Made by a program: the position numbers and the translations under genes. Shown here in pieces: positions 57,531-64,000 of a DNA stretch of 64,000 nt. The stretch is taken from NCBI GenBank assembly GCA_009760855.2, contig WPIO01000021.1:3754501-3818500 (forward strand), in the 5' to 3' direction. The stretch is from Cristatella mucedo. Taxonomy: Eukaryota; Bryozoa; Phylactolaemata; Cristatellidae. The notes below the pieces were generated by a model. The model was not told the DNA's origin. It searched no databases and saw only the letters and a program-made list of their open reading frames with translations. Each line of letters begins with the position of its first letter. The stretch's first letter is position 1.

Positions 57531-59093
57531 ATATTTATTGATGCTACAAGATCAATTATATAATTACTTAACTTTGGCTAAATTGTACTTAAATTTTAGT
57601 TGTTGGTTAATTTGATAAAAATCATCATAGCAAATTACTAATACGTTAAAAAGCATATTTCATATTCATAATAAAGTATGGAGCTTCAGTTGTAGTTGTA
57701 TCTTTTTGTTTAAAATTTTTCGCTAGAAAACGGAAAAAAGCAACTATTTTTTTTTTGGGCGATAAACAGCTATTTTACTGTTACTGTAAAACAATAACCA
57801 GAAACCCTAATTGTGCCAGTTCGAGGACTTGGCGCGGACTTTTACTTATGGCACTGTTGTAATGACATCATTCAGCTTGTCGTTTAAGCAACAAAAGCAC
57901 TTTAGGGCCCAACGAATTCGAGCTCGGAACATGGGGATCCAGAATCCAGATGGCCCGAAGGCTTGGGCATGTGTGTCACATGAGTACAAGAGCTCTGATA
58001 GAAGTATACTTTAGGCAATATCCTGGCTGCAGATAAGGGAATGTGAAAGCAAGGGTGACTTTACATATAAGTATCATACATTTACGTGTAAGCTTAGGCA
58101 GGCGAGCAGTATAACAGCTCTGACTTTGGTTCGTTGTTGGCGATGTTTGGGCAACATGCAAGCAAATCTACAAAGGACAATCCTACAGCCCTCGGTGCTT
58201 TATGTGTTGACTGTTCGATGATTAGTCTAGCAAGGAGTAGAGTTTGTCAGACTGGCGTGTTCTTCTCGAACCGTCTGGCATGCATATTGGCTTATAACTG
58301 TTGCATAGTAGGGCAGGGCCGACCCATGCCCAACTCAGGCCATGCTTACTGTGAGGGGTTGTTTGCACTTTAACAGCCCTTTTGCTATCAGACTTTGCAG
58401 ATGACTGTAAAAGCAAACATACACAGATGTCATTCATTTGCGATAGAATAATAATTCATGTATCTGCCTGACATTAAACAGGCCTTGTACAATGCTGACA
58501 CTAATACATCGGCTTACTATCGGTTGAACTGTGCCGTTGCTCCACACAGCACTTATGCCTCATCCAAGCGAACTAAGCAGGTATTATAAGAGCTGGGCTG
58601 TCGGCTGCACACACTTTTGGAATTGATCATTGTTTTTTATAAAAAATACGAATCCTCACCAGGCGACTGCAAGTCATACGTGTAATAAAGAATCACCATT
58701 CTATCAATTTGACATCAGAACTTGTGCAGCACAAAAAGAAGATTAATGAACAGTACACTGAAGAAACCTCTTCCTAGCACTTCACCAAGATGAATTTTAC
58801 AAGAAAAGGCCGCCTATTATGATACAACACTTTCAAACTTAGGATTCTAAAAGTGCCGGAAAATTATGTGCAGGAATTAATAGGATGGTGACTACGAGGC
58901 CGCCGAGTAACGGATTATATTTCATCCGAGCAGGACACCACAAAGTGGCAAAACTATACCACTGTGCGTGCCGTGTTTGTAAGCATACAAGCAAATTTCT
59001 ATGTCATCATCACTCCAAAGACTCGAGAAAACAGTGCACAGTGCCGTAGGATGTGGAGTGGATGTCATACCAGCCACACTCGGTGACGTAGAC
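57531..59093. other. Intergenic between hAT remnant and CTH, no supported gene
   Basis: AT-rich to about 57.8 kb. The remainder has short frames without recognisable domains. The CTH 3' UTR should lie at 58.9-59.1 kb. Confidence 0.4.
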
Positions 59094-61879
<2,786 letters not shown>

Positions 61880-63040
61880 CTGCAAAATAGAGACGGCAGT
61901 GTCCAGATAAATGCATTGTGCAACGTAGAGGAATGTACAGTCTGGTCAAGGAACTTAAAAAATCGAGCTCATAGACATACCAATGGAAACAAATTTGTAT
62001 CACATCGAAATTAGTATTACTGCCCCATTAATAGCTCCAGTAATATAATTACTGGTATAAATACGTGAGCATTGAGAAAACCACTTCAGTTTAGTTCCAG
62101 CTGCTTAGAGGAGACATTGATACATCACTCAACGCAAAAGTATTGATGAGGGCACCGATACCTTCAGCAAGCTCCAATCTCATCAGTCGATAGACTTAAT
62201 CTTCGTCTAAGAGCACCAAAACATTCGCGTGGGGAGTTTTAATATTTTATATAATAAATACCAAGATTATACACACAAGTAGACAAACTTACATCAATAG
62301 GACTTCCAATAATCAATATAACTTCCGATTTTGCCGAGCATTGAGTCGCCAAGAATCCGGAGTTATGCAGCCCTATAGCTGCATAACTATTGAGGCTCAG
62401 TGTAAAAGCAGCTTAAAGCTGTGTTTACAGGACAGAGTTTCCCACAGATTTTGGACAGATTTCGACAGATTTGGGCTACTACGTCATCATAGGTCACAAC
62501 ATTTTGGAAGGAGACAAGTCTGTAGACTCATCAGCAGGACAATCTGTCTTAACTTTTCGGTTCAGCCGACCAATCGAAACCCCGGGGTTCATCAAGGCCA
62601 AAATAGAAATGGCTGACGTTTGAAGGCTTGAGTTATATTGAGGCGTTCAGAGCAAGTCCTTTAATATGGAATACTTATACGTTGTAACCAATGCTTCAGC
62701 CTTTTCTACATACATTTTCAACATACGCCTTGCGTCTGTTTATCAAATCCACCAACAAACCCGTAACGGCAAACATTACTTAGCACTATCCGCCCCACAC
62801 CGGTACTGGAGCACATGACTTGGTACTGCTCCCTTTCCCGAAAAAGCTTTTATAAAATGCTTATCTTCTTTTTATTTATATTCTTCTCACACTACTCTAC
62901 AATGATGACAGCAGCAGCAAACTCCAGCCTCCCGGATTAGGGCACGGGCTGTGGGCAAACCCAAGTCGGCCATCGAATATGTCGTAGGCAGGACTAAATC
63001 TGTCGTGTATACCTCCTAAATAAGAGGAAAGTATGCCGTG
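61880..63040. other. CTH intron (upstream), no exon found
   Basis: I looked for the CTH blocks that should precede exon A (the PLP-lysine region) and did not find them. Nothing else recognised. Confidence 0.4.
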
Positions 63041-63049
63041 TAAATGCAG

Positions 63050-63950
63050 CTTTAGGCAAACAAAAAAATGCTCGGGAGACGACGAAACAGAGTTGCTGGC
63101 TCTAACTGCCCTGAACTAAAGATGCTCAATAGAGTTCAAATCGGAATGATAGCTCGGTCAAGTAAGGACTCAGGCAACTAGTCTGCAAAGAATTGCTTTG
63201 TTTTACCTTCACAGTAAGCTTGGGGTCATTATCTATTTGCCAAGCTCAGTACTCCCCTACAAGACCTCTGGCATACAGCCACCCAACATTTTGGACGAGG
63301 TCTATGCACATGTTCCTATCCATAATCTCGTTAATGCAGCGACGAGTTCTGATGCCTGAAGCAGAAAAATCTGACCAAACAAACATACTTCCACCGCAGA
63401 CCGGCAGTACACTTTGCCTTATCTAAGGCTAAAGAAAGTCCTCCTTCATTTGTCATCTCTAAAGATAACGAATTAACTTCCGTCGGTCTGAAGAACACGA
63501 ATCCAGTCATCAGCTGTAAAGTGGGTATGTGACCATTGCAGATGCCTTCTTTTGCTGTCGCTCATTAATTAACGGTTTGCATTTGCTGACTCTTCTGTAA
63601 ATACCACGCTCCGAAAACCCCCTACGAACCACTGCGGCACTAACAACTGTTCGGATGGTGGGCCTCTTCCAAGGACTTGCATACTCAAGTATCCTCAAGA
63701 CGGCCATCGAAACTGATTCAACTTTGCAGCTACACCATCGGGTCTACGTAAAAGTCGGCTCAGAGCCCCACCCCGACCCTCCGGTGGCGAATAGTTAAAA
63801 TAGTTACTAAGTAAACGGTGGTCTAATGCACCTCGTAAATACTTTCTCGGGTTATCGTGTATCTGTATTTTCCTGAGATGGCACCTAGAGGCTGCAGGCA
63901 GGGATCTGGCTCCAGGCGCATTTTGCAACATCCGTGGCCAATTTATCAAG
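63050..63950 (-). pseudogene. Tc1/mariner-type transposase, broken
   Basis: The minus strand keeps the N-terminal RRVSKCKPLINERQQKK and then ADDWIRVLQTDGS (first catalytic Asp), QIDNDPKLT (second Asp, family DNDPKHT) and SYHSDLNSIEHL (family SPDLNPIEHLW, catalytic Glu). The spacing of about 34 residues between the last two fits DD34E. Frames change several times and stops intervene, so it is inactive. It would lie in a CTH intron. Confidence 0.8.
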
Positions 63951-64000
63951 ATGAAGGCAAAACAGTATTCTGTGAAAGCATCTTCAAAAAGGCATACACT

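Overview
The window is animal nuclear DNA. It has spliced genes with GT-AG introns of about 0.1-3.7 kb, long microsatellites, and dense old retrotransposons, SINEs and DNA transposons. The proteins resemble metazoan orthologues but are divergent. The repeat mix (L2/CR1-type LINEs with TTA tails, tRNA-SINEs, a nematode/flatworm-like LTR pol, hAT and Tc1 remnants) would suit an invertebrate such as a flatworm or other lophotrochozoan. That taxonomic guess is inference only.

Layout. (1) 1-26 kb is a repeat graveyard with no host gene that I can support. It holds L2-like LINE fragments, a (CT)n array, a SPIN-like hAT MITE, tRNA-SINEs, a family of 1.2-1.6 kb LTR-like repeats in both orientations (one nested inside another with a 4-bp target duplication), a broken Ty3/gypsy-like pol (15.96-18.25 kb) and the least damaged LINE reverse transcriptase (18.49-19.89 kb, minus). 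(2) 26,188-49,298, minus strand, is a complete 17-exon kinesin-13 (KIF2A-like) gene. I assembled it exon by exon; every splice phase agrees and the coding length is 2190 bp (729 aa). Its introns carry LINE/SINE copies and (CT)n, (AT)n and (GT)n arrays. (3) 49.3-58 kb is intergenic: a GC-rich upstream region, a hAT-like fragment, a second SPIN-like MITE, an inverted-repeat element with a 5S-like stretch, and an AT-rich broken hAT transposase. (4) 59,094-61,879, minus, holds the last four exons of cystathionine gamma-lyase (CTH). The upstream exons lie beyond the window. A broken Tc1-like transposase (63.05-63.95 kb) sits on the far side, probably in a CTH intron.

The two host genes are unrelated in function: microtubule depolymerisation and transsulfuration/H2S production. 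I found no prokaryote-type system, CRISPR array or gene cluster. The most notable observations are two SPIN-like MITEs with target duplications, a SINE sharing its hairpin 3' tail with a resident LINE, and the LTR and LINE insertion histories readable by comparing copies.
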